Origin: Neopusillimonas maritima
Lineage (GTDB): Bacteria > Pseudomonadota > Gammaproteobacteria > Burkholderiales > Burkholderiaceae_B
Assembly (NCBI RefSeq): GCF_003576595.1
Contig: NZ_NQOU01000006.1
Location: forward strand, 120,229-184,228
Length of the DNA stretch: 64,000 bases
Direction: 5' to 3'
Shown: positions 54,574-64,000 of the stretch, in pieces
Layout of the letters: each line of letters opens with the position of its first letter
Position numbering within the stretch: the stretch's first letter is position 1
Program-made: the position numbers and the translations under genes
The notes under the pieces: model-generated
Databases searched by the model: none
What the model was told of the DNA's origin: nothing
Seen by the model: only the letters and a program-made list of their open reading frames with translations

Positions 54574-57500
54574 ATGCGTGTTTCTTCTCCTCTTGAACAA
54601 GCGCGTCTCACTGTGAATTCCTTTTTGCATTTCCTCGGCTCTTCTGTTCTGTCTGATTTTCGTCGCGAACGCCTGCTGCAAACTTTTTCCTATCTGAAGT
54701 TGCCTGTTGCCAATATCGACGGCTTTTACGAGCATTTTGTTTGGGTCGATCAGCCGCTTGATCCCGCCGGGGAGTTGCGTTTAACCCAGTTGCTTGATTA
54801 CGGCGTTCAAGAACCGGCTTTCAGTGAAGATAAACGCACCCTGGTATTACGTGTAATTCCCCGTCCGGGCACGGTTTCCCCCTGGGCCAGCAAAGCCACC
54901 GACATTGCGCATAATTGTGGGTTGCAGGCTGTGCGGCGCATTGAACGCGGGATTCGTTATGTAATTCAGCCCGCGAAAGGGTTACTGGGCACACAGTCTG
55001 TTTCGGAAGAGCAACTGGCCCAAATTGCGGCTTGTTTGCACGACCGCATGACCGAAACGGTTGTAGACGCTCAGTTTGAAGGGCAGGCTTTGTTTGCCTC
55101 GCTACCTGGCAAGCCCATGGCGTTGATCCCCGTGCTGGAACAAGGCAGGGCGGCGCTGGAACAGGCGAACAAAGAATTGGGCCTGGCGCTTTCCGATGAC
55201 GAGATTGAGTACCTGGAACAGTCTTTCGCGGGCCTGAAGCGTAACCCGACAGACGTTGAGTTGATGATGTTTGCCCAAGCAAACAGCGAGCACTGCCGTC
55301 ATAAGATTTTCAACGCGCAGTGGGTCATTAACGGTGAATCTCAGAACAACACCTTGTTCGGCATGATTCGTGCCACGCATGCGGCGCAACCGGCCGGCAC
55401 CGTCGTGGCCTATTCTGATAACGCCGCCATTATGGAAGGCGGTGAGGCTACGCTTTTTCACGCTGCACCGTCTAACGGGGCTACCGTTTACGGCCATCAT
55501 CCTGCCACGGTGCATACCTTAATGAAGGTGGAAACGCATAATCACCCCACGGCGATTGCACCCTTTCCCGGTGCCGCTACCGGGGCCGGTGGCGAAATTC
55601 GCGACGAAGGGGCTACGGGGCGTGGCTCCAAGCCTAAGGCTGGTCTCACCGGGTTTACGGTTTCGCATTTGCATTTCGAAGAGGCGCCTGAGCCTTGGGA
55701 GCAAGACACCCATGGCCGCCCCGACCGTATTGCCAGTGCGCTGGACATTATGGTTGAAGGCCCCTTGGGCGGCGCCGCATTCAATAATGAATTCGGTCGC
55801 CCAAATTTGTTGGGCTATTTCCGTAGTTATGAACAAACCGTTGCCGACGTTCGTTGGGGTTATCACAAGCCCATTATGATTGCCGGTGGCCTGGGTTATA
55901 TCGACGACCGTCTCACACATAAAGATCCCATTCCGCCTGGCGCGTTGCTGGTTCAGTTGGGTGGCCCGGGCATGCGTATTGGCATGGGGGGCAGTGCAGC
56001 GTCGAGTATGGGGGTAGGTTCGAACACCGCCGAACTGGATTTCGATTCCGTACAACGGGGCAACCCGGAAATTGAACGGCGCGCGCAAGAAGTCATTGAC
56101 CGCTGCTGGCAACTGGGCGCGGCCAACCCTATTATTGCGATTCACGATGTGGGCGCAGGGGGGTTGTCGAATGCCTTCCCCGAATTGGTGAACGACGCTG
56201 AGCGCGGTGCCGTGTTCGATTTAACCCAGGTGCATCTGGAAGAAAGCGGCTTGTCGGCGGCGGAAATCTGGAGTAACGAAGCCCAAGAGCGTTACGTGCT
56301 GGCTATTGCGCCTGAAGATCTCGACCGCTTTGATGCGCTGGCCAAACGAGAACGCTGCCCGTATGCGGTGGTGGGGGTGGCAACCGAAGAGCGTCAGTTG
56401 AAAGTGACGCTGGGGGAAGACCTGCCACATTCGGTAGATGTGCCTATTGACGTCATCTTGGGTAAACCACCCCGTATGACGCGTGATGTGCAACGCGAAA
56501 CACTCGAAACCCCCGCCGTTGATTTACCGCTGATTACGCTGGAAGAGGCTACGCAACGTGTGTTGCGACACCCAACAGTGGCCAATAAAACGTTCTTGAT
56601 TACCATTGGTGACCGTACCGTGGGTGGCCTAAGCAGCCGGGACCAAATGGTGGGCCCGTGGCAGGTGCCGGTAGCCGACTGCGCGGTCACGTTAAGTGAT
56701 TTTGAAAGCACACGGGGCGAGGCGATGGCCATGGGAGAACGCACCCCCATTGCAGTCATGAACGCGCCGGCTTCGGGGCGTATGTCGGTGGCCGAAGCGC
56801 TGACCAATTTGGTGGCGGCCGATGTGCGTGCCTTAACCGACATCAAACTGTCGGCTAACTGGATGGCCGCCTGCGGCTCAAAAGGCCAGGACGCTGCGTT
56901 GTACGATACGGTTTCAGCCGTTAGTGAATGGTGTCAGGCGCTCGATTTGTCCATTCCCGTGGGTAAAGACTCGTTATCGATGCGCACTTCGTGGCGCGAA
57001 GATGAGCAGGATCGTGAAGTCATGGCGCCAGTTTCGTTGATCGTCACGGCATTTGCGCCGGTGGCCGACGTACGCCGCAGCCTGACCCCTCAATTAAGAA
57101 CCGATGCCGGCGATACGGCACTGATTCTGATCGACCTGGGTAAAGGCCAACAACGCATGGGTGGTTCTGTGTTGGCGCACTCGTTCAACCAGGTCGGCAA
57201 CGAGGTGCCGGACATCGACGACGCAGTCATGATGCGTGCCTTCTTCGAAGCCATTCGTTTGCTGGCCGACGACAACCATATTCTGGCGTATCACGACCGC
57301 TCTGACGGCGGTTTGTGGGCCACGATTTGTGAAATGGCGTTTGCCGGGCACACTGGGGTGTCACTGAATCTGGACATGCTTACGATTGATCCGTATGCGG
57401 CTGATTGGGGTGATTACAAAATTCGTCCTGAACAAGTCGCGGTGCAGCGTGATGAAATCACGCTGAAAGCCTTGTTCAATGAAGAGGCCGGTGCAGTTAT

Positions 57501-58608
57501 TCAAGTGCCGTTGGCCGAGCGTAATACGGTTTTACAGAAATTGCGCGAAAAGGGCCTGTCGCCCTACAGCCACGTTATCGGCGGCTTGAATCAGGCAGAC
57601 GAAATCCAGATTTTCCGTGATGGCAAATGCATATACCAGCAGGGTTGGCGCGATCTGGCACAACAATGGAGCGAGGTCAGCCGCCGTATTATGAACCGGC
57701 GCGATCATCCTGAATGCGCGCAAGCGGAATTCGACGTTTGGCAAAACCGGGAAGACCCAGGCTTTCAGCCCAAGGTGGCCTTCGACCCTCAGGAAGGCAT
57801 CGCTGCGCCGTATATTTCCAAAGGCGCAAGGCCGGCCATGGCTATTTTGCGCGAACAAGGTTGCAACAGTCATATTGAAATGGCCTGGGCGTTCGACAAG
57901 GCCGGGTTTGAAACGCATGATGTCCATATGACTGACCTGCTGGCCGGGCGCACCGACCTGGCCGACTTCACCGGCCTGGTGGCCGTGGGCGGGTTCAGCT
58001 ATGGCGACGTGCTGGGCGCCGGGGAAGGGTGGGCACGCACCATTCGTTTCAATGACAACCTGGCTGAACAATTCACCCGTTTCTTTGAGCGTGAAGACAG
58101 CTTCGGACTGGGGGTGTGCAATGGCTGCCAAATGATGGCGGCCCTGGCCGATATGATTCCGGGCGCGGAAAATTGGCCACGCTTTACCCGTAACCAATCG
58201 GAAAAATACGAAGCCCGTTTAACCATGGTGGAAATTCCCGAATCGCCTTCGCTATTTCTGCAAGGTATGGCGGGCTTGCAAGCACCAATTGCGGTCGCGC
58301 ACGGCGAAGGCTTTGCCAATTTCGAGCGTCAGGGCAGTATTCAAGACGTAAACGTGGCCATGCGCTATGTGGATAACCAGGGCATTGCCACGGATACCTA
58401 TCCGTACAACCCGAACGGCAGCCCCGGCGGCGTGGCTGGTGTTACTACTGAAGATGGTCGTTTCACCATTATGATGCCGCACCCCGAGCGTGTGACGCGT
58501 AATGTCATGATGTCCTGGGCGCCTACACGGTGGGGAAATCACGACACCGGGGGTGAATTTACACCCTGGCTGCGTCTGTTCCGCAACGCGCGTATGCGTT
58601 TAGGCTAG
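54574..58608 (+). CDS. purL: Phosphoribosylformylglycinamidine synthase
   Basis: 1344 residues from the ATG at 54574; a GTG at 54613 is an alternative nearer the usual family start. It converts FGAR to FGAM with ATP and glutamine in purine synthesis. Parts in order: N-terminal PurS-like region, linker, two AIRS-like ATP domains ([56 protein letters not shown]), and a C-terminal glutamine amidotransferase with Cys in [12 protein letters not shown] and His in MPHPERV. A 7-base hairpin (54541-54566) lies before the start. Confidence 0.97.
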   Translation: MRVSSPLEQARLTVNSFLHFLGSSVLSDFRRERLLQTFSYLKLPVANIDGFYEHFVWVDQPLDPAGELRLTQLLDYGVQEPAFSEDKRTLVLRVIPRPGTVSPWASKATDIAHNCGLQAVRRIERGIRYVIQPAKGLLGTQSVSEEQLAQIAACLHDRMTETVVDAQFEGQALFASLPGKPMALIPVLEQGRAALEQANKELGLALSDDEIEYLEQSFAGLKRNPTDVELMMFAQANSEHCRHKIFNAQWVINGESQNNTLFGMIRATHAAQPAGTVVAYSDNAAIMEGGEATLFHAAPSNGATVYGHHPATVHTLMKVETHNHPTAIAPFPGAATGAGGEIRDEGATGRGSKPKAGLTGFTVSHLHFEEAPEPWEQDTHGRPDRIASALDIMVEGPLGGAAFNNEFGRPNLLGYFRSYEQTVADVRWGYHKPIMIAGGLGYIDDRLTHKDPIPPGALLVQLGGPGMRIGMGGSAASSMGVGSNTAELDFDSVQRGNPEIERRAQEVIDRCWQLGAANPIIAIHDVGAGGLSNAFPELVNDAERGAVFDLTQVHLEESGLSAAEIWSNEAQERYVLAIAPEDLDRFDALAKRERCPYAVVGVATEERQLKVTLGEDLPHSVDVPIDVILGKPPRMTRDVQRETLETPAVDLPLITLEEATQRVLRHPTVANKTFLITIGDRTVGGLSSRDQMVGPWQVPVADCAVTLSDFESTRGEAMAMGERTPIAVMNAPASGRMSVAEALTNLVAADVRALTDIKLSANWMAACGSKGQDAALYDTVSAVSEWCQALDLSIPVGKDSLSMRTSWREDEQDREVMAPVSLIVTAFAPVADVRRSLTPQLRTDAGDTALILIDLGKGQQRMGGSVLAHSFNQVGNEVPDIDDAVMMRAFFEAIRLLADDNHILAYHDRSDGGLWATICEMAFAGHTGVSLNLDMLTIDPYAADWGDYKIRPEQVAVQRDEITLKALFNEEAGAVIQVPLAERNTVLQKLREKGLSPYSHVIGGLNQADEIQIFRDGKCIYQQGWRDLAQQWSEVSRRIMNRRDHPECAQAEFDVWQNREDPGFQPKVAFDPQEGIAAPYISKGARPAMAILREQGCNSHIEMAWAFDKAGFETHDVHMTDLLAGRTDLADFTGLVAVGGFSYGDVLGAGEGWARTIRFNDNLAEQFTRFFEREDSFGLGVCNGCQMMAALADMIPGAENWPRFTRNQSEKYEARLTMVEIPESPSLFLQGMAGLQAPIAVAHGEGFANFERQGSIQDVNVAMRYVDNQGIATDTYPYNPNGSPGGVAGVTTEDGRFTIMMPHPERVTRNVMMSWAPTRWGNHDTGGEFTPWLRLFRNARMRLG

Positions 58609-58614
58609 GGCCGT

Positions 58615-58644
58615 TTGGTTAGGGTTAACCTTGCGTCGTATAAT
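58615..58644 (+). promoter_or_regulatory. Candidate guaB promoter
   Basis: TATAAT at 58639-58644 with a weak -35 (TTGGTT, 58615-58620) 18 bases upstream. It is 25 bases before the guaB ATG, allowing a short leader with SD CGGAG. Confidence 0.5.
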
Positions 58645-58669
58645 TTTGCTTTGTGTACGGAGTTATTGA

Positions 58670-60133
<1,464 letters not shown>

Positions 60134-60169
60134 CATTCGCGTTGTACGGGTTACCTGAACTTTTATTTC

Positions 60170-60193
60170 ACGGTGTCGCATGACACCGTTTTA
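60170..60193 (+). terminator. Hairpin between guaB and guaA
   Basis: 8-base stem ACGGTGTC / GACACCGT with a GCAT loop, then TTTT. It may attenuate rather than end transcription into guaA. Confidence 0.65.
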
Positions 60194-60215
60194 CTTCTAA
60201 CCATCTTGCCCAATT

Positions 60216-61802
60216 ATGCACCAGCGTATTCTTATTCTTGATTATGGCTCCCAGGTAACCCAGTTGATCGCGCGCAGGGTGCGTGAAGCCGGCGTTTATT
60301 GTGAAATTCATCCCGGCGATGTCGATAACGATTTCATTCAGTCGTATTCGAACCTGAAAGGCATTATTTTGTCGGGCAGCCATGCGTCGGCCTACCATGA
60401 AGAATCGCTGAAAGTGCCGCCGGCCGTGTTTGAAGCCGGTGTCCCGGTGCTGGGCATTTGCTATGGCATGCAAGCCATGGCCATGCAAATGGGCGGCAAG
60501 GTGGCATGGTCGGATCATCGCGAATTCGGCTATGCGGAAGTACGCGCGCGCGGCCATACGCGCCTGCTGGAAGGGATTCAGGATTTCTCCACGCCCGAAG
60601 GCCATGGCATGTTGCACGTATGGATGAGCCACGGTGACAAGGTTACGGAATTGCCACCCGGCTTTAAACTCATGGCGTCAACCGATTCCTGCCCCATCGC
60701 CGGGATGGCCAATGAGGAAAAAGGGTTCTACGGTGTTCAGTTCCACCCTGAAGTCACGCACACTTTGCAAGGTACGGCCATACTGTCGCGTTTCGTGCGG
60801 GAAATCTGTGCCTGTGAAGGCGACTGGAACATGCCCGACTACGTTGAAGAAGCGGTCAAGGCAATTCGTGAACAAGTAGGCGAAGACGAAGTTATTCTGG
60901 GCTTGTCGGGCGGGGTGGATTCCTCGGTTGCGGCGGCACTGATTCACAAAGCCATTGGCGACCAGCTAACCTGCGTATTCGTTGACCACGGTTTGCTGCG
61001 TTTGAACGAAGGCGAGCAGGTCATGCAAACCTTCGGCGATCATTTTGGCATGAAGATTATTCACGTGGATGCCACCGACCAGTTCATGGGTAAGCTGAAG
61101 GGGGTGTCCGACCCGGAAGCCAAGCGCAAGATTATTGGTGGCGAGTTCGTGGAAGTGTTCCAGGCGGAAGCCTCGCGCCTGAAGAATGCCCGCTGGCTGG
61201 CCCAGGGCACCATCTACCCCGACGTCATTGAATCGGCGGGCGCCAAAACCGGTAAAGCGGTGGCCATTAAGTCGCACCACAATGTGGGCGGGTTGCCGGA
61301 AACCCTGAACCTGAAATTGCTGGAACCCTTGCGCGAACTCTTTAAAGATGAAGTGCGCAAACTGGGTGTGGCACTGGGTTTGCCCCCGGCCATGGTATAC
61401 CGCCACCCATTCCCCGGCCCCGGCCTGGGTGTTCGCATTCTGGGCGAAGTGCGCAAGGAGTATGCCGATTTGCTACGCCGCGCCGATGCGATCTTCATTG
61501 AAGAACTGCGCAAGGCCGAAGACACTAACAGCGGCAAGAACTGGTACGACTTAACCTCGCAAGCCTTTGCCGTTTTCCTGCCGGTTAAATCGGTGGGGGT
61601 TATGGGCGATGGCCGCACGTATGACTACGTGGTGGCGCTGCGCGCGGTGCAAACATCGGACTTCATGACGGCTGACTGGGCGGAATTGCCTTATTCGTTG
61701 CTAAAGAAGGTATCCAGCCGCATTATTAATGAGGTACGCGGGATTAACCGGGTGACTTATGATGTGTCGAGTAAGCCGCCTGCTACGATTGAGTGGGAGT
61801 GA
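60216..61802 (+). CDS. guaA: GMP synthase (glutamine-hydrolysing)
   Basis: 528 residues. Aminates XMP to GMP using glutamine and ATP. N-terminal class I amidotransferase: Cys in [11 protein letters not shown] and the His-x-Glu of [13 protein letters not shown]-pyrophosphatase domain: [17 protein letters not shown]-terminal dimer domain ends IEWE. It is intact. Its 3' end is a recognised integration hotspot in bacteria, and mobile-element debris follows here. Confidence 0.97.
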   Translation: MHQRILILDYGSQVTQLIARRVREAGVYCEIHPGDVDNDFIQSYSNLKGIILSGSHASAYHEESLKVPPAVFEAGVPVLGICYGMQAMAMQMGGKVAWSDHREFGYAEVRARGHTRLLEGIQDFSTPEGHGMLHVWMSHGDKVTELPPGFKLMASTDSCPIAGMANEEKGFYGVQFHPEVTHTLQGTAILSRFVREICACEGDWNMPDYVEEAVKAIREQVGEDEVILGLSGGVDSSVAAALIHKAIGDQLTCVFVDHGLLRLNEGEQVMQTFGDHFGMKIIHVDATDQFMGKLKGVSDPEAKRKIIGGEFVEVFQAEASRLKNARWLAQGTIYPDVIESAGAKTGKAVAIKSHHNVGGLPETLNLKLLEPLRELFKDEVRKLGVALGLPPAMVYRHPFPGPGLGVRILGEVRKEYADLLRRADAIFIEELRKAEDTNSGKNWYDLTSQAFAVFLPVKSVGVMGDGRTYDYVVALRAVQTSDFMTADWAELPYSLLKKVSSRIINEVRGINRVTYDVSSKPPATIEWE

Positions 61803-61844
61803 TTTGCTGCCTGGCAAGGTAAGGCAGTAACAAGCATTAAAACG

Positions 61845-61880
61845 ACGGAGAGCCTGCATTTATGCGGTTCTCCGTTTTTT
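61845..61880 (+). terminator. Rho-independent terminator of guaA
   Basis: 10-base stem ACGGAGAGCC / GGTTCTCCGT (one G-T pair), 11-base loop, followed by TTTTT. Confidence 0.85.
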
Positions 61881-61898
61881 CGTCTGGCGTTGTCGGGC

Positions 61899-62153
61899 AG
61901 TATTAAGCAGCGCCAAGCACGTATTAAGAATGGTATTAATGATGGTATGGGCTCTGTGTTATGGTGTCGCCGAGCCCGATACCATCCGTTGATAATTTGT
62001 GGCTGGATGGTATTGGAACAGCATATCTTATTGATATAAATAAGATATTTTAAAATAAATAGCTAACTGAAAAGATGGTATTGAAGTCGTTATGCAATAC
62101 CATCCAAGATGGTTTTTAAAACCAGCAAGCTATTGATTTCACAAAGGAATGCC
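61899..62153. repeat. Clustered GATGGTATT repeats, probable integrase arm sites
   Basis: Between guaA and the integrase remnant, a 9-base motif recurs in both orientations: AATGGTATT 61929, GATGGTAT 61941, GATACCATC 61978, GATGGTATT 62006 and 62074, AATACCATC 62096 (starts). A second repeat, GTATTAAG, is at 61900 and 61921. This density and mixed orientation is typical of arm-type sites bound by the N-terminal domain of tyrosine integrases. No gene lies here. Confidence 0.7.
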
Positions 62154-62663
62154 GTGTTAACCGATACCATGCTTCGCAACATCAAGCCGCGTGATAAACA
62201 GTATAAGCTTGCCGACCGTGAGGGTTTGTACGTTGCTGTCAGCGTAACGGGCACGATTTCATTTCGCTATAACTACCGATTAAACAGCCGCAGCGAAACA
62301 CTGACTTTCGGGCGGTATGGGCCTGATGGCATTACGCTTGCCGAAGCCCGCAATATGCTCCAAGAAGCTAAGAAAAAGATCGCAGCAGGGCAGTCACCCG
62401 CGCAGGATAAAGCCCGTAGCAAGGGCAAGTTACGGGCTGAAAAAAGATTCGGTGTCTGGGCGCAAGAGTACCTACGTGGCCACGAGATGGCCGAGTCTAC
62501 CCGCGATATGCGCCGATCCGTGTATATGCGCGACCTCAAGCCTTTTTTTGACAACCGGCTTTTGCACGAAATTACCGAAGAAGATGTGCGTGGGCGTGCC
62601 GATGCCATCGTCGAACGTGGGGCACCAGCCACGCAGGTCAGCAAGACGCGTCGGCTCGATTGA
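62154..62663 (+). pseudogene. Truncated P4-type tyrosine integrase
   Basis: 169 codons from the GTG at 62154 (SD AAAGGAA). The arm-binding DUF4102 domain (LTDTMLRNIKPRDKQYKLADREGLYV, about 1-90) and most of the core-binding domain (to RGAPATQV, about 160) are present. The catalytic domain with the R-H-R-Y residues is missing: homology stops at about 62640, after which 7 foreign codons lead to TGA. It cannot be active. This remnant suggests an island was once integrated at guaA. Confidence 0.88.
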
Positions 62664-63884
62664 AAGTTCGTGGTTTCGTATTGGGTCAGCGCCCTCATGT
62701 GGGGCGACATCTGCGATCGTTGCGCGGTATGTGCCCGCGGGCAGTACATCGATCAGGTCTATATTCGTCGCGAACTTATGATGCTCTTTGCGACTGACCG
62801 CCCCAGAAACAAAAATTCCTAAATGGCCCACGCTGTCGTGGGTCGCATAAATGATGGTTTGGTCGTGCGACAGCACGTCTTCGTCATTTTCATAAAGATC
62901 GGTAATCCACCCCAACGCCTGTGGTGGTGGCGTAATGTTATCGCCATACGAGCAAAAGACCACAATGGGCGAACGTATGTTGCGCAGGTCTATGCGCACA
63001 CCGTCGGAAGTCATCAGCTCGGCCGTGGCAAGACGATTACCGATAAACAAGTTGTCGACGATGTACTGCATTTCCACATCATTGAGGTAAACATATCCGC
63101 CCCAATACTTTTCAAACCCCAAATAGCGGGGCGCCTCGGTGTCGATGTTCGAATACAAGTGGTATTGCTTACTCCAGAGAGTGTTGGCAGGATTGAGGTT
63201 TTCAAAGTTTTGCACCAGCCAGGCACCGTCGAAGCGTCCAGCACCCATGTCACTCGTCATGGCCGTCAGCCAGCTTCCGCCCAATAGTCCTCCGGAATAA
63301 CGCATGGGATCACGCTCGCGCCATCCTGCCCAATACGACAGTGGGGCGCCAGCGACAATAATTGGACCGAACAATTCCGGGCGGATCGCTGCCGTCATCA
63401 AGATCTGCCATCCCGCCTGGCAATTTCCGATGACGGCAGGCTTGCCTTCTCGACAGGGATGCAGCTCAAGCACCTTTTCCATAAAGGCGGCTTGGGCATG
63501 CATCACGTCTTCGATCGTCTGCCCAGGCACTGGGTCAGGCAAAAATCCGATGAAATAACAGGGATGCCCGGCATCGATCACAACACCGATTTCGCTGTCG
63601 ACTTTGAAACCGCCAATGCCGGGACCGTGTCCAGCGCGGGGGTCTATCACTACAAACGGCCGCTTCATAGGGTCGGCAGGCTTATCTGCAGGCGGCACGA
63701 TCCGCACCAGCCAGTAGTTCACTGGGCGAGGTAAATCCTGACCGGACACGATCACTTCTGAGAGGAAGTCCAAAACGTTTGGCACGTCCTCGGTAAGGTG
63801 CGCCTGATACTGGTTCCCACGTTGACGCATCACATCCGCATAGAGAACACTCCGCTGCCAGGTATCGATGGCATACTCCGTCAT
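62472..63884 (-). pseudogene. DUF3141 alpha/beta hydrolase-like gene, truncated at both ends
   Basis: A 470-codon frame. From the start to about residue 415 it matches DUF3141 proteins, a branch of PHA-synthase-like alpha/beta hydrolases: DPRAGHGPGIGGFKVDSEIGVVI, PAVIGNCQAGWQI (nucleophile Cys or Ser elbow), GGLLGGSWLTAM, NLNPANTLWSKQYHLY and HDSVGHLGIF. From about 62640 leftward the frame is only the antisense of the integrase fragment, so the true C-terminal part is lost and replaced. The start at 63884 is also not the original one (see 63881-64000). Function of the family is not established. Confidence 0.82.
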
Positions 63885-64000
63885 CGTGTGACCCGGCGGC
63901 AGGCCGACTCCTGAAAAAAGTCCTGAATCAAACCGGGAATCGCGGAGGCTGTTTGGTTAAAGTAAAACAGGTTCCGCAGCGGGAGCCGCGAACTGTCGAT
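63881..64000 (-). pseudogene. 5' part of the DUF3141 gene in another frame (partial)
   Basis: Reading from the right edge in a different frame gives 39 codons (...LPLRNLFYFNQTASAIPGLIQDFF...) that continue the family's N-terminal region, then TGA at 63883-63881. The two frames join cleanly if one more T is present in the T6 run at 63914-63919, restoring GVGLPPGHTMTEYAIDTWQ. So the gene carries a one-base deletion, or the assembly has a homopolymer error. Confidence 0.7.

Noticed and set aside
62823..63287. 154-codon forward frame over the DUF3141 gene
   Set aside because: Antisense to a strongly conserved family; no ribosome site.

Overview
The window looks like the chromosome of a Burkholderiales bacterium, most likely Alcaligenaceae (a Bordetella, Pusillimonas or Advenella relative). 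This rests on gene content and order: a long PyrB with an N-terminal helix-turn-helix, hemC-hemD-hemX-hemY, recA-recX, GreB, and a protocatechuate (pca) cluster with a PcaC-PcaD fusion. The placement is inferred from remembered family features, not from a search.

Layout. 1-9.5 kb: the start of an ABC-transporter ATPase, then a two-component system (7TMR-DISM histidine kinase and OmpR-type regulator) directly before a 2129-residue autotransporter with about 16 glycine-rich repeats. 9.5-13.7 kb: an acyl-CoA ligase and an accessory stretch of small genes, a secreted ankyrin protein, an ISL3-type transposase remnant and a CAU tRNA. 13.8-27.1 kb: housekeeping genes (lipoprotein, pyrB, rdgC, recA with a LexA box, recX, DUF2889, sucCD, hemCDXY, ppa). 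27.1-38.8 kb: 4-hydroxybenzoate to protocatechuate to 3-oxoadipate catabolism (pobA, pobR, pcaJI, an IclR regulator, pcaGH, pcaQ, pcaCD, pcaB), interrupted by an FTR1-type iron permease gene with a Fur-like box. pcaF and a dedicated aromatic transporter are not in the window. 38.9-44.7 kb: an Aer-like chemoreceptor and a TetR - Rieske oxygenase - flavin monooxygenase - substrate-binding-protein operon. 44.9-53.6 kb: a compact Tad-type (type IVc) pilus or secretion locus with a divergent FHA-CpaF ATPase, and no TadZ or prepilin peptidase. 53.6-61.8 kb: a DUF192 reading frame that runs into greB, then purL, guaB and guaA. 61.8-64 kb: a decayed mobile-element boundary at the 3' side of guaA, with clustered 9-bp repeats, a truncated P4-type integrase and a frameshifted, truncated DUF3141 gene.

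The aromatic genes work as one pathway: PobA makes protocatechuate, PcaHG opens the ring, PcaB and PcaCD take it to 3-oxoadipate, and PcaIJ activates it to the CoA ester. Three regulators of different families (AraC, IclR, LysR) sit next to the genes they probably control, each beside recognisable palindromes or repeats. The Tad genes overlap by ATGA or TAATG junctions over most of their length and are probably one transcript.

The best candidates for something not yet described are (a) the sensor-regulator-giant autotransporter unit with a triple 9-bp promoter repeat, (b) the reduced Tad locus whose ATPase carries an FHA domain lacking the usual serine, (c) the DUF192-GreB continuous frame, (d) the oxygenase operon ending in an orphan binding protein, and (e) several small membrane or secreted proteins with good ribosome-binding sites.
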